NCBI RefSeq assembly: GCF_013255915.1
Contig: NZ_CP053896.1
Coordinates: forward strand, 2,666,001 to 2,730,000
Length of the DNA stretch: 64,000 nt
Reading direction: 5' to 3'
Origin: Providencia rettgeri
GTDB lineage: Bacteria > Pseudomonadota > Gammaproteobacteria > Enterobacterales > Enterobacteriaceae
Shown here: positions 40,901 through 52,475 of the stretch, piece by piece
Numbering within the stretch: the first letter of the stretch is position 1
Layout of the letters: every line of letters begins with the position of its first letter
Notes under the pieces: generated by a model
What the model was told of the DNA's origin: nothing
What the model saw: the letters and a program-made list of their open reading frames with translations, nothing else
Database searches by the model: none
Translations under genes and position numbers: made by a program

Positions 40901-41734
40901 TTAACCATTCCATTGACCGAGTGAAATTCGCTCTCTTCCACCATAATCAAGACAAGTCTCAATTTTGGTGTACCCATGTACTTTAAATAAATCACGCACC
41001 GCAAGACCTTGTGTCCAGCCATGCTCAAGAAGCAACCACCCTTGATTTTTAAGATACTTTTTAGATTCTTTAATGATATGCATTAAATCAGCTAAGCCTT
41101 CATCCTTCGCCACTAGAGCGGTTAACGGCTCAAATCGCACATCACCTTCACTGAGGTGCATATCATTTTCATCAATATAGGGTGGATTACTGATAATCAT
41201 ATCAAATTGTTGAATTGATAGTGAAGAAAACCAATTACTTTGTATAAATTTGACATTTGAAATATTCAAACGCTGCTGATTTCGTTGTGCTAAAGCAACT
41301 GCATCAGGGTTAAAATCAACACCAATAACCTGACTTTGTTGCATCTCTGACGCCAAAGCCAATGCAATCGCCCCTGTCCCAGTGCCTAAATCTAAAATTT
41401 GATTTTTTTGCTCTGTTAGCCTAGATAAGGCTTGTTCAACAATGCATTCGGTATCTGGCCTAGGTATTAGTGTTGCAGGAGAGACATAAAGAGGAAGAGA
41501 CCAGAACTCACGTTCACCGATAATATAGGCGATAGGCTCACCTTTCTCACGGCGTTGTAAAAGTAATTCAGCTTGTTGGAATTCTTCGGCTTTGAGTTCT
41601 GTTTCACCAAAAGCAAAAAGATAGGTACGACTGCGGCCTGTGACATGTTCCAGTAAAATTTCAGCATCTCGCTTCGCACTGTCACTTGCAGACAGCCGAT
41701 TCGCTGCCTGCTTGACCCATTCGATATATTGCAT
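40901..41734 (-). CDS. prmC: Peptide chain release factor N5-glutamine methyltransferase
   Basis: A 277-residue SAM-dependent enzyme that methylates the glutamine of the GGQ motif in RF1 and RF2. The SAM loop ILDLGTGTGAIALALA (residues 113-128) and the catalytic NPPY at 183-186 are present. The N-terminal substrate-binding part contains GEPIAYIIGEREFWSLPLYV. It overlaps the prfA stop by one base (TAATG), coupling it to its substrate gene. Length and motifs are normal. Confidence 0.96.
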   Translation of the reverse strand: MQYIEWVKQAANRLSASDSAKRDAEILLEHVTGRSRTYLFAFGETELKAEEFQQAELLLQRREKGEPIAYIIGEREFWSLPLYVSPATLIPRPDTECIVEQALSRLTEQKNQILDLGTGTGAIALALASEMQQSQVIGVDFNPDAVALAQRNQQRLNISNVKFIQSNWFSSLSIQQFDMIISNPPYIDENDMHLSEGDVRFEPLTALVAKDEGLADLMHIIKESKKYLKNQGWLLLEHGWTQGLAVRDLFKVHGYTKIETCLDYGGRERISLGQWNG

Positions 41735-42816
41735 TATTCCTGCTCAGACAACGCAGAAAGTTGGTCTGCTTGGTATTCATTGATGATAGGTTGGATAAGT
41801 GAATCCAGCTTTCCTTCCATTACTTCATCCAAACGGTATAACGTTAAGTTGATACGGTGGTCAGTCACTCGGCCTTGAGGGAAATTATAGGTACGAATAC
41901 GGTCAGAACGGTCACCAGAACCCAACAGGTTACGACGTTCAGAGGCTTCCGCGGCTTGGCGTTTATCCATTTCTGCTTGGCGAATACGCGCACCTAACAC
42001 AGACATCGCTTTCGCTTTGTTTTTATGTTGTGAACGTTCATCTTGGCACTCAACAACGATACCTGTTGGAATATGGGTAATACGAATTGCAGAATCTGTG
42101 GTGTTAACGTGCTGACCACCCGCTCCCGATGAACGGAAGGTATCAATACGTAAGTCCGCAGGGCTGATCTCAGGTAACTCAGCTTCTGGCAGTTCAGGTA
42201 AAATAGCCACAGTACAAGCAGAAGTGTGGATACGGCCTTGAGATTCAGTTTCAGGGACACGTTGAACACGATGACCGCCTGACTCAAACTTTAAGCGACC
42301 ATAAACGCTATCACCGGAAATTTTCGCGATAACTTCTTTAAAACCGCCATGTTCACCATCACTCGTGCTCATTAATTCAACGCGCCAGCGGTTGTTTTCT
42401 GCATAGCGGCTATACATACGGAATAAATCACCCGCAAAAATTGCCGCTTCGTCTCCCCCTGCTCCCGCACGGATTTCAACGAAGCAGTTATATTCATCAT
42501 CAGGATCTTTCGGAAGCAATAACAATTGTAATTGCTGTTCGAGCTCTTCATTGCGCGCTTTGGCTTCTTTAAGCTCTTCTTGAGCCATTTCTTTCATTTC
42601 AGGATCGTCTAACAACATTTCAGCTGTTTCGATGTCATCCTGTACTGTGCGCCATGCGCTAAAGCATTTAGCGACATCAGACAATTGAGCATATTCTTTT
42701 GATAAAGCACGAAAACGGTCTTGATCGGCAATTACACCTGCATCAGCAAGGTGCGCTTCAATTTCTTCGTAGCGTTCTTGTAATGCTTCTAGTTTTGCGA
42801 CAATAGAAGGCTTCAT
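41734..42816 (-). CDS. prfA: Peptide chain release factor 1
   Basis: A 360-residue class I release factor. The codon-recognition tripeptide is PET (188-190), the P-x-T form of RF1 that reads UAA and UAG, and the catalytic GGQ is at 233-235 in [26 protein letters not shown] and [22 protein letters not shown] are family-typical. It lies 31 nt after hemA and overlaps prmC by one base, as in the conserved hemA-prfA-prmC operon. Confidence 0.97.
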   Translation of the reverse strand: MKPSIVAKLEALQERYEEIEAHLADAGVIADQDRFRALSKEYAQLSDVAKCFSAWRTVQDDIETAEMLLDDPEMKEMAQEELKEAKARNEELEQQLQLLLLPKDPDDEYNCFVEIRAGAGGDEAAIFAGDLFRMYSRYAENNRWRVELMSTSDGEHGGFKEVIAKISGDSVYGRLKFESGGHRVQRVPETESQGRIHTSACTVAILPELPEAELPEISPADLRIDTFRSSGAGGQHVNTTDSAIRITHIPTGIVVECQDERSQHKNKAKAMSVLGARIRQAEMDKRQAAEASERRNLLGSGDRSDRIRTYNFPQGRVTDHRINLTLYRLDEVMEGKLDSLIQPIINEYQADQLSALSEQE

Positions 42817-42847
42817 TCGTTATATAAGACCTATGATTAAAATGTGG

Positions 42848-44110
42848 TTATTGATGGTCCAGCCCTAAGCTGTCCCTAAGTAGATTTAGACGCTCTACAT
42901 CCCCATTTCCTGCAGCTTGCTGCAAAGACTTGGTTGGAGCGTGAATAAGGCGGTTGGTTAATTGTTGCGATAATTGCATGATCACTTGCTCAGGGTCTGC
43001 ACCTTGACGGATAGCCGTCAACGCTTTTTCAGTCATATTTGCCCGAATGGCCTCAGCTTGTTCTCTGTAATCGCGAATTGTAGACACTGCCGCTTGTGAG
43101 CGCAACCAATCCATAAAGTGGCTACTTTCTTGCTCAACAATGTATTCAGCTTCAACGGCTGCGGCTTTTCGCTGAGCAAGGTTCTGTGCAATGATAGATT
43201 CCAAATCATCCACAGTATAGAGATAAACATCTCTTAATTTTTCAACATCTTGTTCGATATCACGAGGAACGGCAATATCAATTAACAACATCGGCTTACT
43301 ACGACGTACTTTCATTGCACGCTCGACCATCCCTTTCCCTATAATGGGTAAAGGACTCGCCGTTGAACTAATGACAATATCCGCTTCAGCTAAACGGTTA
43401 TCAATATCCGATAACGAAATAACTTGTGCATTGACCTCATTGGCCAATAGTTCCGCCCGTTCACGTGTTCGGTTAGCTATCATCATTTTTTGTACGCCGT
43501 GTTCGCGCAAATGACGAGCCACAAGTTCAATAGTTTCCCCTGCGCCAACTAACAAAATATTTAAATGCTTAAGTGATTCAAATATTTGACGAGCAAGTGT
43601 ACAAGCAGCAAATGCCACAGAAACTGCATTCGCTCCAATATCGGTTTCTGTACGCACACGTTTTGCAACAGAAAATGATTTTTGGAAAAGACGCTCAAGT
43701 TCGCTTGATAACGAATGGTTACCTTGCGAAAGTGCAAACGCCTTTTTTACTTGCCCTAATATTTGTGGCTCTCCCAAAACTAATGAATCCAAGCCACTCG
43801 CCACACGCATTAGGTGGCTCACCGCTCGGTCGTCTTGGTGCCAATATAAACTTGGCTGTAAATCTTTTTGGGTTATACCATGAAAATCACACAACCATTT
43901 TACTAGCTGTTCTTGAGCTCGTTCTTGTGATTCAAGGCTCAAGTAAAGCTCAGTTCTATTACAGGTAGACAGCACAACGCCACCATTCACTTGAGGCTGT
44001 TTGAGAAGTTCCTCAAGTGCATGGTCAATTTTTTCAGGACCAAATGTCACCCGCTCACGCAGGGCTACTGGTGCTGTTTTATGGTTGATGCCTAAGGCTA
44101 ATAAGGTCAT
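42848..44110 (-). CDS. hemA: Glutamyl-tRNA reductase
   Basis: A 420-residue enzyme catalysing the first committed step of C5-pathway haem synthesis (glutamyl-tRNA to glutamate-1-semialdehyde). The substrate-binding start is [17 protein letters not shown], the catalytic cysteine is C50 in [10 protein letters not shown], and an NADPH-binding domain follows at [20 protein letters not shown]. The C-terminal dimerisation helix includes [17 protein letters not shown]. It heads the operon with prfA and prmC, and is divergent from lolB, the normal enterobacterial order. Haem-controlled degradation through the N-terminus, known in Salmonella, cannot be assessed here. Confidence 0.97.
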   Translation of the reverse strand: MTLLALGINHKTAPVALRERVTFGPEKIDHALEELLKQPQVNGGVVLSTCNRTELYLSLESQERAQEQLVKWLCDFHGITQKDLQPSLYWHQDDRAVSHLMRVASGLDSLVLGEPQILGQVKKAFALSQGNHSLSSELERLFQKSFSVAKRVRTETDIGANAVSVAFAACTLARQIFESLKHLNILLVGAGETIELVARHLREHGVQKMMIANRTRERAELLANEVNAQVISLSDIDNRLAEADIVISSTASPLPIIGKGMVERAMKVRRSKPMLLIDIAVPRDIEQDVEKLRDVYLYTVDDLESIIAQNLAQRKAAAVEAEYIVEQESSHFMDWLRSQAAVSTIRDYREQAEAIRANMTEKALTAIRQGADPEQVIMQLSQQLTNRLIHAPTKSLQQAAGNGDVERLNLLRDSLGLDHQ

Positions 44111-44733
44111 TGTGCTTTACGACTTACTCACATTGCTTACAGTGCTAATTATTTTCAGTAATGCTCGATGGGTATTCCCCACCAATTTAGCAATACTGTT
44201 ATTTATATTGTTCTATTGTAGATGATCCGCGTCTCTCTTTCTACGGTTTACATAAGCCTATCCTTCAGAAAGATGACCCACGCCAAAAAATAAACCGAAA
44301 AAAACAGACGTAATGGTTATTTTACCAATCACAACTGATCGTAATTTTATCGTTTATTTATGCTATATGAAACTGATTATCAGCCATATCATTATTTACA
44401 ATGATAAATTAACTACAATAAGATGCATAGAGAATGCAATTATTTCGCACAGAAAGCAAATGGTGACTGGTGAGGTTTATCCTGATAACTTAACGCCACA
44501 TGAACCCAAACTGGATTGGCCTAATAACATTTTTAAGGAACCATTTTCCCTGTCAATACACTATGTTATTTGTATACAAACGGTAAATCACTTACAGGTT
44601 TTTATCCGCAAGGTATATCATCTAGTGTAATAGATGACTCTGATGGCCTTAACGCGCTAAACTGAACTTCTTTAAATGCAAGTAACTCAATTAGAGACTG
44701 CTATCAGCGCCCAATACAACTTTGAGATTTGAT
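44111..44733. other. Divergent hemA-lolB intergenic region
   Basis: About 620 bp with promoters expected in both directions. TATATTGTTC and similar AT-rich stretches near 44200-44220 could be hemA promoter elements, but no clear -35/-10 pair stands out. A 105-codon frame at 44313-44630 has no ribosome site and no protein-like composition, so I do not call it. Confidence 0.4.
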
Positions 44734-45386
44734 ATGCAATTAACTCAAACTTTGCCCTTTATGCACATAAATAAGCATTTTTTTCGCCTATTGCCACTTT
44801 CATGCGTCTTGCTAACCGCATGCGTGACAACGTCACAAACGACCACAAAAGGAACCAGCTCCGCATCCGATGCGAAATGGAAAGCACATCAACAGGAATT
44901 AAGTCAGCTACGTGACTACCAAACCCGTGGATCATTTGCCTATAACGGCGGAGAAACAAAAACGTATGCTAAGTTTTTCTGGCAACAATATACACCTGAA
45001 AAGTACCGTTTGTTGCTGACCAACCCATTAGGTAGCCGCGAACTTGAGCTTACCGTTGAACCTGATTTAGCTCGGTTAACCACTAAAGATGGCCAAACCC
45101 ATATGAGTGACGTTCCAAGCGAGCTTATCTATCAACTTACTGGTATGGAAATTCCAATTGATGACCTAACTGCATGGTTAACAGGCTCACCGGGACGTGC
45201 AACAGACTTTACCTTAGATGAAAACCACCTGCTGAAAAGTGTCACGTTTAAAAGCAATGGTGAAACTTGGCAGCTCAACTACATTTCCTATGACAGCAAA
45301 ACGGTACCTATGCTGCCAAACTACCTAGAGCTACGCCAAGGGGACAGGCTTATCAAATTAAAAATGGATAGTTGGACACTGAAGAA

Positions 45387-45390
<4 letters not shown>
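44734..45390 (+). CDS. lolB: Outer membrane lipoprotein receptor LolB
   Basis: A 218-residue lipoprotein that accepts lipoproteins from LolA and inserts them in the outer membrane. A signal peptide ends in the lipobox LLTAC. The body has [49 protein letters not shown] and the C-terminal [14 protein letters not shown], as in LolB. The start is uncertain: ATG 44734 has GAG 7 nt before; ATG 44761 would give a tidier 20-residue signal; TTG 44722 is less likely. It overlaps ispE by 4 nt (ATGA), the conserved lolB-ispE arrangement. Confidence 0.93.
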
Positions 45391-47266
<1,876 letters not shown>

Positions 47267-47324
47267 TTCTCCAATATTGGGTTTTAGCGTTCAACCATAA
47301 TGAAAAAGTCACAATAAAAAATAT

Positions 47325-47358
47325 AAGCCCCTGCAATGTAATTTGCAGGGGCTTTATG
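47325..47358 (+). terminator. Intrinsic terminator of prs
   Basis: AAGCCCCTGCAA (47325-47336) pairs with TTGCAGGGGCTT (47343-47354), 6-nt loop, then TTAT. The 303-bp stretch 47267-47569 holds nothing else I recognise; dauA, usual here in E. coli, is absent. Confidence 0.88.
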
Positions 47359-47569
47359 ATTTTGGCAGGAAAGAAACCATCGATGCCTATGTTTATATTC
47401 TATCGCCAATCATAGTGGTGATTTCACGTAATAAAACGATAAAAATAGCCATCTAAAATAACTCACAATCTTCACGACAAAAGAGCAAAATTCTTTGGAA
47501 TTTCACTCTTCTTAATGCCTAATTATCAAACTTGTTCACCATTATCAGCAATTAATTGCTCTAGGCTAT

Positions 47570-47842
47570 TTATGGATAGCGGTGATTATCTCTGCGTGAA
47601 TGATATTGTTGTTTTAACTGCCAGTAACGGTCTGCAACTTTTTCACGGCCGCCGATCCTTGCACCGACTAACCATACCATCGCACCGATAAAAATGCCGA
47701 ATAAGGAACCATTGGTAATAAGTTCTGAAAGGCCTAAGTTAACAATATGAGAGAATAAGTTGACACCAATACTCCCGATCATCAACACCATTCCGATTCC
47801 CATGAAGACATTACCAAGAAGATGAGCGCTTTTCCGTTTCAT
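47570..47842 (-). CDS. ychH: YchH-like inner-membrane stress protein
   Basis: A 90-residue protein starting MKRKSAHLLGNVFMGIGMVLM at ATG 47842, with GGAGG upstream; a longer open frame to 47899 is discarded. Two membrane segments (LGNVFMGIGMVLMIGSIGV; SLFGIFIGAMVWLVGARIGG) and a polar tail (DRYWQLKQQYHSRRDN) match E. coli YchH, linked to stress resistance. It lies opposite pth as in E. coli. A CRP-like site lies about 105-120 bp upstream. Confidence 0.85.
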   Translation of the reverse strand: MKRKSAHLLGNVFMGIGMVLMIGSIGVNLFSHIVNLGLSELITNGSLFGIFIGAMVWLVGARIGGREKVADRYWQLKQQYHSRRDNHRYP

Positions 47843-47945
47843 ATATACCTCCAGTACCAGTAAACTGATAAGCAAGCATGTGTAAATAAATTCGGTCATA
47901 TTTTATATTTATGTAATGATTATAGTGCATTAAGTAAAATTTTTT

Positions 47946-47961
47946 GCGATAGACATCACAA
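47946..47961 (-). promoter_or_regulatory. CRP-like binding site upstream of ychH
   Basis: On the minus strand TGTGATGTCTATCGCA matches TGTGA-N6-TCACA at 9 of 10 defined positions. It lies 104-119 nt before the ychH ATG and 182-197 nt before the pth start, so it could serve ychH. Control of E. coli ychH by CRP is from memory. Confidence 0.5.
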
Positions 47962-48142
47962 GGAAGGAAGTTAGCAAGAATATCTGTACAAAAAGTGCTT
48001 TTTATCAAAAACCCAGAAAATCCGAATAGTTTATTCGGCAATTATAATCATAGTGACTTTTATCTATCACAATTTTGTACATCCTGTATTTCACAAGGTA
48101 AACTAAGGCATTATTTTCATAACTGATAGTGAAATCATCGCC

Positions 48143-48733
48143 GTGAGCAAAATTAAGTTAATTGTTGGACTTGCCAATCCAGGTGCTGAATATGCACAAA
48201 CGCGCCATAATGCAGGTGCATGGTATGTTGATTTACTGGCTGAGCGCCATAATCAGCCATTGAAAGAAGAAGCTAAATTTTTTGGTTATACCGCTCGCAT
48301 TAATATGAATGGTAACGATATCCGTCTGCTGGTTCCAACCACCTTTATGAATCTAAGTGGTAAATCTGTTGCCGCTATAGCTAATTTTTATCGCATCAAT
48401 CTCGATGAGATCTTAGTCGCCCATGATGAGCTCGATTTACCACCAGGTGTGGCTAAAATGAAGTTAGGTGGCAGTAATGGCGGGCATAATGGGTTGAAAG
48501 ATATTCAAAGCAAATTCGCCAATAACCCGAATTTTTATCGTTTACGCATTGGTATTGGTCATCCGGGTGATAAAAATAAAGTTGTTGGTTTTGTTTTGGG
48601 CAAACCGCCTTTATCTGAACAAAAGCTCATTGATGATGCGATTGATGAAGCAGCTAGGTGCACAGATATTCTCCTGGCTGATGGGATGGACAAAGCCATC
48701 AATCGTTTACATGGTTTTAAAGCAACCGCATAA
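48143..48733 (+). CDS. pth: Peptidyl-tRNA hydrolase
   Basis: A 196-residue enzyme releasing peptides from prematurely dropped peptidyl-tRNA. The catalytic histidine lies in [18 protein letters not shown] (H22), with N/D-containing motifs [11 protein letters not shown] and [11 protein letters not shown], and [13 protein letters not shown] in the core. It starts at GTG 48143 ([17 protein letters not shown]). The order pth-ychF is the conserved enterobacterial one. Confidence 0.96.
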   Translation: MSKIKLIVGLANPGAEYAQTRHNAGAWYVDLLAERHNQPLKEEAKFFGYTARINMNGNDIRLLVPTTFMNLSGKSVAAIANFYRINLDEILVAHDELDLPPGVAKMKLGGSNGGHNGLKDIQSKFANNPNFYRLRIGIGHPGDKNKVVGFVLGKPPLSEQKLIDDAIDEAARCTDILLADGMDKAINRLHGFKATA

Positions 48734-48835
48734 GAGTTCATTTCATCCGAATCAACTTTTTGTGTATAATCAGCGCCAATTTCTAAACATTGGGTGCAGC
48801 GTGAGACTGCCCCTTGCTATTAAGGTGAGAAACAT

Positions 48836-49927
48836 ATGGGTTTTAAATGCGGTATCGTTGGTCTGCCTAACGTGGGTAAATCCACCCTATTTAATGCATT
48901 GACCAAAGCCGGCATCGAAGCAGCCAACTTCCCTTTCTGTACAATTGAACCAAACACGGGTGTTGTGCCAATGCCAGACCCACGTCTTGATCAATTAGCT
49001 GAAATTGTGAAGCCACAGCGTATATTACCAACGACTATGGAATTCGTTGATATCGCGGGCTTAGTGAAAGGTGCATCCAAAGGTGAAGGCCTAGGCAACC
49101 AATTTTTAACGAATATCCGTGAAACCGAAGCCATTGGCCATGTTGTTCGTTGTTTTGAAAACGACAATATCATTCACGTTGCAGGCCAAGTTGACCCTGC
49201 CGCAGATATTGAAGTCATTAATACTGAATTAGCACTTGCTGACCTTGATACTTGTGAGCGCGCTATTCACCGTGTCCAAAAACGTGCAAAAGGCGGCGAT
49301 AAAGACGCAAAAGCGGAATTAGAAGCATTAGAGAAATGTTTGCCGCACTTAGAGCAAGCAGGCATGTTACGCACATTAGATTTATCTAATGAAGATAAAG
49401 CGGCTATCCGCTACTTGAGCTTCTTAACATTAAAGCCAACCATGTACATTGCTAACGTTAATGAAGATGGTTTTGAAAATAACCCGTTCTTAGATGTGGT
49501 GTATAAAATCGCAGAAGCTGAAGGCTCTGTGGTTGTTCCTGTCTGCGCAGCGATTGAGTCTGATATCGCAGAACTTGAAGACGAAGAGCGCGATGAATTT
49601 ATGGCGGATTTAGGTATTGAAGAGCCGGGTCTTAACCGTGTTATTCGTGCTGGATATCAGTTATTAAACCTGCAAACCTATTTTACTGCCGGTGTTAAAG
49701 AAGTGCGTGCGTGGACTATCCCTGTTGGTGCAACTGCGCCACAAGCTGCGGGTAAAATCCATACTGACTTCGAAAAAGGCTTTATTCGCGCGCAAACTAT
49801 TGCATTTGATGACTTTATCCAATACCGTGGCGAACAAGGTGCTAAAGAAGCAGGTAAAATGCGCGCAGAAGGAAAAGATTACATCGTGAAAGACGGCGAT
49901 GTGCTCAACTTCCTGTTTAATGTGTAA
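48836..49927 (+). CDS. ychF: Redox-regulated ATPase YchF (Obg/OLA1 family)
   Basis: A 363-residue P-loop protein. G1 is GLPNVGKST (residues 8-16), G3 lies in [21 protein letters not shown], and the G4 position is NVNE (in YIANVNEDG) in place of NKxD, explaining ATP rather than GTP preference in this family. A TGS-like C-terminal domain ([15 protein letters not shown]) closes the protein. Start at ATG 48836 with AAGGTGAGAAACAT before it. Involved in ribosome/translation stress response. Confidence 0.97.
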   Translation: MGFKCGIVGLPNVGKSTLFNALTKAGIEAANFPFCTIEPNTGVVPMPDPRLDQLAEIVKPQRILPTTMEFVDIAGLVKGASKGEGLGNQFLTNIRETEAIGHVVRCFENDNIIHVAGQVDPAADIEVINTELALADLDTCERAIHRVQKRAKGGDKDAKAELEALEKCLPHLEQAGMLRTLDLSNEDKAAIRYLSFLTLKPTMYIANVNEDGFENNPFLDVVYKIAEAEGSVVVPVCAAIESDIAELEDEERDEFMADLGIEEPGLNRVIRAGYQLLNLQTYFTAGVKEVRAWTIPVGATAPQAAGKIHTDFEKGFIRAQTIAFDDFIQYRGEQGAKEAGKMRAEGKDYIVKDGDVLNFLFNV

Positions 49928-49973
49928 GCCTATATTTTAGATTTGCACCCAACTAAAAAGTATCATTAATCAA

Positions 49974-50020
49974 AAAAACAGCATAATATTTAATTTATAA
50001 ATATAATACTATGCTGTTTT
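49974..50020. terminator. Bidirectional hairpin between ychF and the fimbrial operon
   Basis: AAAACAGCATA (49976-49986 region) pairs with TATGCTGTTTT (50010-50020), and the inner AT-rich arms extend it. A hairpin with the same AAACAGCATA/TATGCTGTTT arms ends the fimbrial operon at 58363-58408. Confidence 0.65.
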
Positions 50021-50869
50021 CCCTCCTGTTATATCATAAAAACTCACTATTGGTTCTCCTTCTCTTTCTAAATAAATAGAATCTAGCTTACTTTCATAAC
50101 AATTTGAATTTACAGGCTAACAAAGCCAAGTTAAAAAATATCAGATTAATGACCGCCCTAAGTCATATCTTAAAATAAAACATTATGGTAAAAACGACAC
50201 ATATCCCTACTTGTTTACTACTCTGCAGTAACTCTCTTACTAGATATAAAGTAAGCTAGAAGAGCCCGTAACAAAAAATTTAAGCAGATAGAACCCTATA
50301 GTGTCTCGGCTATGGAGGTATAAATATTTAGATAAGTAAGGCTATTGATGTAATGATAAGAAGCCACACATCATCTCTGCTAGCTACTATAATGATTTAA
50401 TTGTATTTTTTGTAGATTTTTACTCCAAATAAGGGTATTGATTAATCAATTGATTTTATTGCCTTTTTTCTAAAGTCTTTCGTTTTTCAAATTACATAAT
50501 CACTCCTTATGTGTGTGTTTTTGATTGAAATCGAGTTATTTTGTTACAATTTAAGAGGATTTATTAAAATTTGTTAATTTCAGATAAAAATACTTTTTTT
50601 CACGTCAAACCAAGCCTAATAAACTAACAAGCTAACTTCTAAATTTGATTTTAAAAAAATTGTTAAAAACTTTAAATGTTTATAACTTATTGTTAGATAA
50701 GAAAAACAACTGAATTGTAAAAAGTGTAAATATAGCCAGTTAAATAGACTCTATTCTTTTTCGTGGTTTGATTTAAAAAATACTACTCATTATAATTGTA
50801 AGCACTTAAAGGGAATATATAAGAGCACAATAAATTATAAATTATTAAACTGAGACTTTGTTATTAATT
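50021..50869. other. Long AT-rich leader region before the fimbrial operon
   Basis: About 850 bp with no coding frame of note. It is strongly AT-rich, as expected for an H-NS-silenced fimbrial promoter region. I found no matching inverted repeats of the kind that bound invertible mrp/fim promoters, and no recombinase gene is present in the window. Confidence 0.4.
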
Positions 50870-51208
50870 ATGAGTAAAGTTAATAGAGTCATATCCAAAT
50901 ATGAAACACAAGATAATCTATTTTCTATTTACTGTGGATTAGTTATAAGAAAAATACGTAAAGAGAATGGTATTTCTGCTTGTGAACTAGCAAAACAAGT
51001 AAATGTTTCACAGCAACAAATGTCACGTTATGAACGTGGAATAAATAAAATTAGTATTGATATGTTATTTAATTTAAGCGTAGCACTCGATTGTCCATTT
51101 GAAAGAGTCATTAAGCTTATTATTGCTGAAGTTCAAAAATCCCCTTCGGATGATGTAACTTCTTTAAAAAATAAGATATCAGCCTCTGATACAATTTATT
51201 TTTATTAG
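50870..51208 (+). CDS. MrpJ-like helix-turn-helix (XRE) regulator heading the fimbrial operon
   Basis: A 112-residue protein from ATG 50870 (MSKVNRVISKYETQD). The XRE-type helix-turn-helix is CGLVIRKIRKENGISACELAKQVNVSQQQMSRYERGINKISIDMLFNLSVAL, with the SQQQ-SRYERG segment characteristic of MrpJ-type proteins of Proteus, which repress flagellar genes when fimbriae are made. In mrp the mrpJ gene is the last gene; here the homologue comes first, 92 nt before the major pilin. The ribosome site is weak. It probably controls this operon and motility; that role is inferred. Confidence 0.75.
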   Translation: MSKVNRVISKYETQDNLFSIYCGLVIRKIRKENGISACELAKQVNVSQQQMSRYERGINKISIDMLFNLSVALDCPFERVIKLIIAEVQKSPSDDVTSLKNKISASDTIYFY

Positions 51209-51300
51209 TCCATTTAAATATATTTTATTTAAATATATTTTATTTAAAAAATGCATATAAATATTTATATGTATATCTATACTTATCGTTTGAGGAAAAA

Positions 51301-51834
51301 ATGAAAAAAATTATTTTAGCAACTATGATTTCTGGTTTAATGAGTACATCTGCTTTAGCTGTTGATGCAGGGAGTGGTACGGTAACATTTTCTGGTTCTA
51401 TTATTGAAGCGCCATGCTCTATTGCTCCTGGTGAAGAGAATCAAGAAGTTCCATTAGGCCAAGTATCTAATGTGACTTTAGATAACGGTGGTGAATCATC
51501 AGCACAACCATTTCAGATTAAATTAGAAGGCTGTAACCTAAAAGGTGATAATCAAGTTGCGGTAACTTTCAAGGGAACTGAAGCGGGGAAAGATACAGGT
51601 TATTTACAGATTACAGGTGATGCTACTGGTGCCGCAGTGAAGATCATGAATTCATCGGGTACTCAAATTAAAGTTAACTCTGGCGCAAAACAAAATTATG
51701 TTGAAGGGAATAACACATTAAAATTCCAAGCATCATTAATTGGACTTCAGCTAGTTGATGCGCAAAGCAAAGTTATTCCAGTAACACCAGGGAAATTCCA
51801 AGCAGTTACTAATTTTACATTAGCATATAATTAA
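51301..51834 (+). CDS. Major fimbrial subunit (MrpA/type-1 pilin family)
   Basis: A 177-residue pilin. Signal peptide MKKIILATMISGLMSTSALA, cut before VDAGSG; pilin beta strand GTVTFSGSIIEAPCSIAPG; disulfide cysteines C at EAPCSI and at KLEGCNL; and a C-terminal donor/acceptor strand ending TNFTLAYN with the penultimate tyrosine. GAGGA lies before the ATG. It is followed by an attenuator hairpin, which fits a highly expressed major subunit. Confidence 0.9.
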   Translation: MKKIILATMISGLMSTSALAVDAGSGTVTFSGSIIEAPCSIAPGEENQEVPLGQVSNVTLDNGGESSAQPFQIKLEGCNLKGDNQVAVTFKGTEAGKDTGYLQITGDATGAAVKIMNSSGTQIKVNSGAKQNYVEGNNTLKFQASLIGLQLVDAQSKVIPVTPGKFQAVTNFTLAYN

Positions 51835-51858
51835 ATAAATTTTAATAAGATGCTATCT

Positions 51859-51896
51859 CACCACGGGGTTGATAGACCTCGTGGTGTATATTTTAA
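51859..51896 (+). terminator. Attenuator hairpin after the major pilin gene
   Basis: CACCACGGGG (51859-51868) pairs fully with CCTCGTGGTG (51877-51886; one G-T), 8-nt loop, then TATATTTTAA. It lies between the first pilin stop and the next gene of the operon, as in other fimbrial operons where it lowers downstream expression. Confidence 0.75.
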
Positions 51897-51906
51897 TGGT
51901 TATAAT

Positions 51907-52437
51907 ATGATAACAAAGAAAAAAGAAATTATTTTATCATTGTGTTTTTTTTTACTATTACCCTTTTTTAAGAATGCTTCTGCAAATAACTCAATGGATC
52001 TGATAATGCAAGGTAGCATTATGGATACGGCATGTAGTATTGATACTGGTTCTTATGAACAATCCATTGATATGGGAATTTTACCACTATCATTAATACA
52101 GCAAAAAGGACAAGGACAAGCACATGATTTTTTTATTACATTAATTGGTTGCAAACTAACATCTTATACAGGTGAACCATGGAAAACATTTGAAGTTTCA
52201 TTTGATGGGCCTGTTAATGGCGATTTTTTTTCAGTATCGGGGTCAGCACAAGGTATAGCACTATTATTAACTGATTCGAAAGGAGTACATATTTACCCAG
52301 GAAAAAAAACACTACCGAACGATATAAAAGCTGGGAAATATATTTTGAATTATCAGTTAAAAGTTATTTCAGATAAAACACCGTTACGTGCTGGGCAGTA
52401 TCAAACATCACTGCGTTTTAAACTAGATTATTACTAA
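51907..52437 (+). CDS. Minor fimbrial subunit (MrpB-like)
   Basis: A 176-residue pilin-like protein from ATG 51907 (MITKKKEIILSLCFF), with signal peptide ending NASA/NN. It has MDLIMQGSIMDTACSIDTGS, C at GCKLTS, and a C-terminal strand RFKLDYY with the penultimate Tyr. By position between the major subunit and the usher, it corresponds to MrpB, the proposed terminator/anchor subunit. An ORF start at 51850 is open but lies within the attenuator hairpin and is not used. Confidence 0.82.
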   Translation: MITKKKEIILSLCFFLLLPFFKNASANNSMDLIMQGSIMDTACSIDTGSYEQSIDMGILPLSLIQQKGQGQAHDFFITLIGCKLTSYTGEPWKTFEVSFDGPVNGDFFSVSGSAQGIALLLTDSKGVHIYPGKKTLPNDIKAGKYILNYQLKVISDKTPLRAGQYQTSLRFKLDYY

Positions 52438-52475
52438 ATAATAAATAAATTATTGTTAGATTTTAGGAATATTTT

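Noticed and set aside
41994-42287. Open frame inside prfA
   Set aside because: Same-strand frame shadow of a conserved gene, without a start signal; similar shadow frames occur in most other core genes here.
44313-44630. 105-codon open frame between hemA and lolB
   Set aside because: No ribosome site, unusual composition, and it fills a known divergent promoter region; it looks like chance in AT-rich DNA.
50021-50869. Invertible fimbrial promoter element
   Set aside because: I found no pair of matching inverted repeats and no mrpI/fim-type recombinase gene in the window.
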